This document shows, piece after piece, positions 5,907 through 6,741 of a stretch of 6,741 nucleotides of DNA. The notes under the pieces are model-generated. The model saw only the letters and a list, made by a program, of their open reading frames with translations. It was not told where the DNA came from and did not search any database. A program made the translations under genes and the position numbers. This DNA is from Bacillota bacterium (GTDB taxonomy: Bacteria > Bacillota > Clostridia > Acetivibrionales > DSM-1351): assembly GCA_023392075.1 (NCBI GenBank), contig JAEVZU010000154.1, positions 1 through 6,741 of the forward strand, read 5' to 3'. How positions within the stretch are numbered: the stretch's first letter is position 1; each line of letters starts with the position of its first letter.

Positions 5907-6741
5907 ATGGATAGAGTAAAAATTTTTAACGGTAAAATCATAACCCCGTACAGGGTGATCGAGAGAGGCACTATAGTTATTGAGAACGGGATCATAGCAT
6001 GTGTCAGCGGGGGAGCTTTGCCGGCAGGGGATGCCTTTGAAATAAATGCAAACGGCAGCTATGTAGCTCCCGGCTTTATTGATATCCATACTCATGGGGC
6101 TGGAGGTTACGACTTCATGGATGCCACTGCCGAAGCTTACCTTGGGGCGGCCGAAGTACATGCACAATATGGGACCACATCCATTGTACCTACCACTCTT
6201 ACCTGCACCAATGATGAACTTCAACAATCCTTTGAAGCATTCAGAAAAGCAAAGTCCATAAACAGCAAAGGTGCCGGTTTGATAGGAATACACCTGGAGG
6301 GGCCGTATTTTTCACCGGAACAAAAAGGGGCGCAGGACCCCAGATATATCAGAAAACCCTTGAAAGAAGAATATGAGAGGATTTTTGAATGGAGCGACGA
6401 CATTGTTCGCTGGAGTGCCGCACCTGAAATTGAAGGGGCGATGGAGTTTTGCCGATATGCCAGGAAAAAAGGGGTCTTAATGTCCATAGGGCATTCTGAT
6501 GCCATAGGTGAAGAGGTAGCAGAGGCTTTTGAAAACGGATTTACACATGTAACGCATTTGTATTCGGCCATGTCGGGTGTAAAGAGGATCAATGGGCGGC
6601 GGGTTTCTGGAGTAATTGAGAGTGCTTTCCTCATAGATGAAATGACGGTGGAGGTAATAGCCGACGGCATACATATTCCGCCTGACCTGTTAAAGCTGGT
6701 ATATAAAATAAAGGGACCTTCCCGGACAGTGCTGGTTACCG
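5907..6741 (+). CDS. nagA: NagA-like N-acetylglucosamine-6-phosphate deacetylase, 3'-truncated
   Basis: The frame is open from ATG 5907 to the right edge, giving 278 of the usual 370-390 residues. This amidohydrolase-superfamily enzyme is expected to remove acetate from N-acetylglucosamine-6-phosphate in the cytoplasm, supplying the NagB-like enzyme. Visible motifs are the beta-barrel entry PGFIDIHTHG with His61 and His63, HLEGPYFSPEQKGAQ with metal ligand Glu131, SIGHSDA with His196, FTHVTHLYSAM with His217, and IADGIHIPP with His256. These match the metal and substrate residues Glu131, His195, His216 and His251 of E. coli NagA. The catalytic Asp (273 in E. coli, in the motif VTDA) would be the next codon. 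The window ends after VLVT plus a single G, compatible with a GAT or GAC codon. The usual THL(Y/F)NAM motif reads THLYSAM, and the following loop (SGVKRINGRR) lacks the common REPG pattern, so this is a divergent NagA and its acyl-sugar substrate may vary. Confidence 0.9.
   Translation, partial: MDRVKIFNGKIITPYRVIERGTIVIENGIIACVSGGALPAGDAFEINANGSYVAPGFIDIHTHGAGGYDFMDATAEAYLGAAEVHAQYGTTSIVPTTLTCTNDELQQSFEAFRKAKSINSKGAGLIGIHLEGPYFSPEQKGAQDPRYIRKPLKEEYERIFEWSDDIVRWSAAPEIEGAMEFCRYARKKGVLMSIGHSDAIGEEVAEAFENGFTHVTHLYSAMSGVKRINGRRVSGVIESAFLIDEMTVEVIADGIHIPPDLLKLVYKIKGPSRTVLVT

Noticed and set aside
5709..6293. 194-codon open frame on the - strand across the cupin-nagA junction
   Set aside because: The + strand over the same bases encodes clear cupin and NagA motifs; the reverse frame shows no recognisable domain and is a codon-bias shadow.
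6221..6670. 149-codon open frame on the - strand inside nagA
   Set aside because: It lies entirely opposite the NagA catalytic motifs and shows no family resemblance.

Overview
The window looks like part of an amino-sugar uptake and catabolism locus from a low-GC Gram-positive bacterium. A clostridial host is most likely: coding sequence is A+T-rich, AGA/AGG/ATA codons are frequent, start codons include GTG and TTG, and Shine-Dalgarno (SD) sequences are purine-rich. I cannot place the genus from sequence alone. All six substantial genes read on the + strand, and the window cuts the first and last of them.

Layout: (1) positions 1-1052, the C-terminal part of an ABC-transporter sugar-binding protein. 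(2) 1053-1184, a 132-base gap with a strong hairpin (1061-1094) that has no clear T-run, and a weak promoter candidate. (3) 1185-2981, a YesM-type membrane sensor histidine kinase. (4) 2989-4611, its YesN/AraC-type response regulator, starting 7 bases after the kinase stop. (5) 4673-5422, a NagB-like glucosamine-6-phosphate deaminase of a divergent branch. (6) 5540-5860, a small single-domain cupin with an unusual translation-start region. (7) 5907-6741, a NagA-like N-acetylglucosamine-6-phosphate deacetylase, cut just before its expected catalytic aspartate codon.

Inferred working model: the binding protein delivers a sugar to permeases encoded outside the window. The kinase senses the sugar, or the sugar-loaded binding protein, at the cell surface and phosphorylates the regulator, which activates transport and catabolic genes. 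Inside the cell the deacetylase removes acetate from an N-acetyl-amino-sugar phosphate, and the deaminase converts the product to a ketose phosphate plus ammonia. The cupin between the two enzymes has no assigned role.

The parts most worth a second look are the non-canonical active-site residues of the NagB-like protein, a matching change in the NagA-like protein, and the cupin leader. In the leader a perfect SD lies too far from any start codon, and either a short leader ORF or an RNA stem could deliver ribosomes to the ATG at 5540. I found no RNA genes, CRISPR arrays, mobile elements or origins. No gap between genes exceeds about 130 bases.
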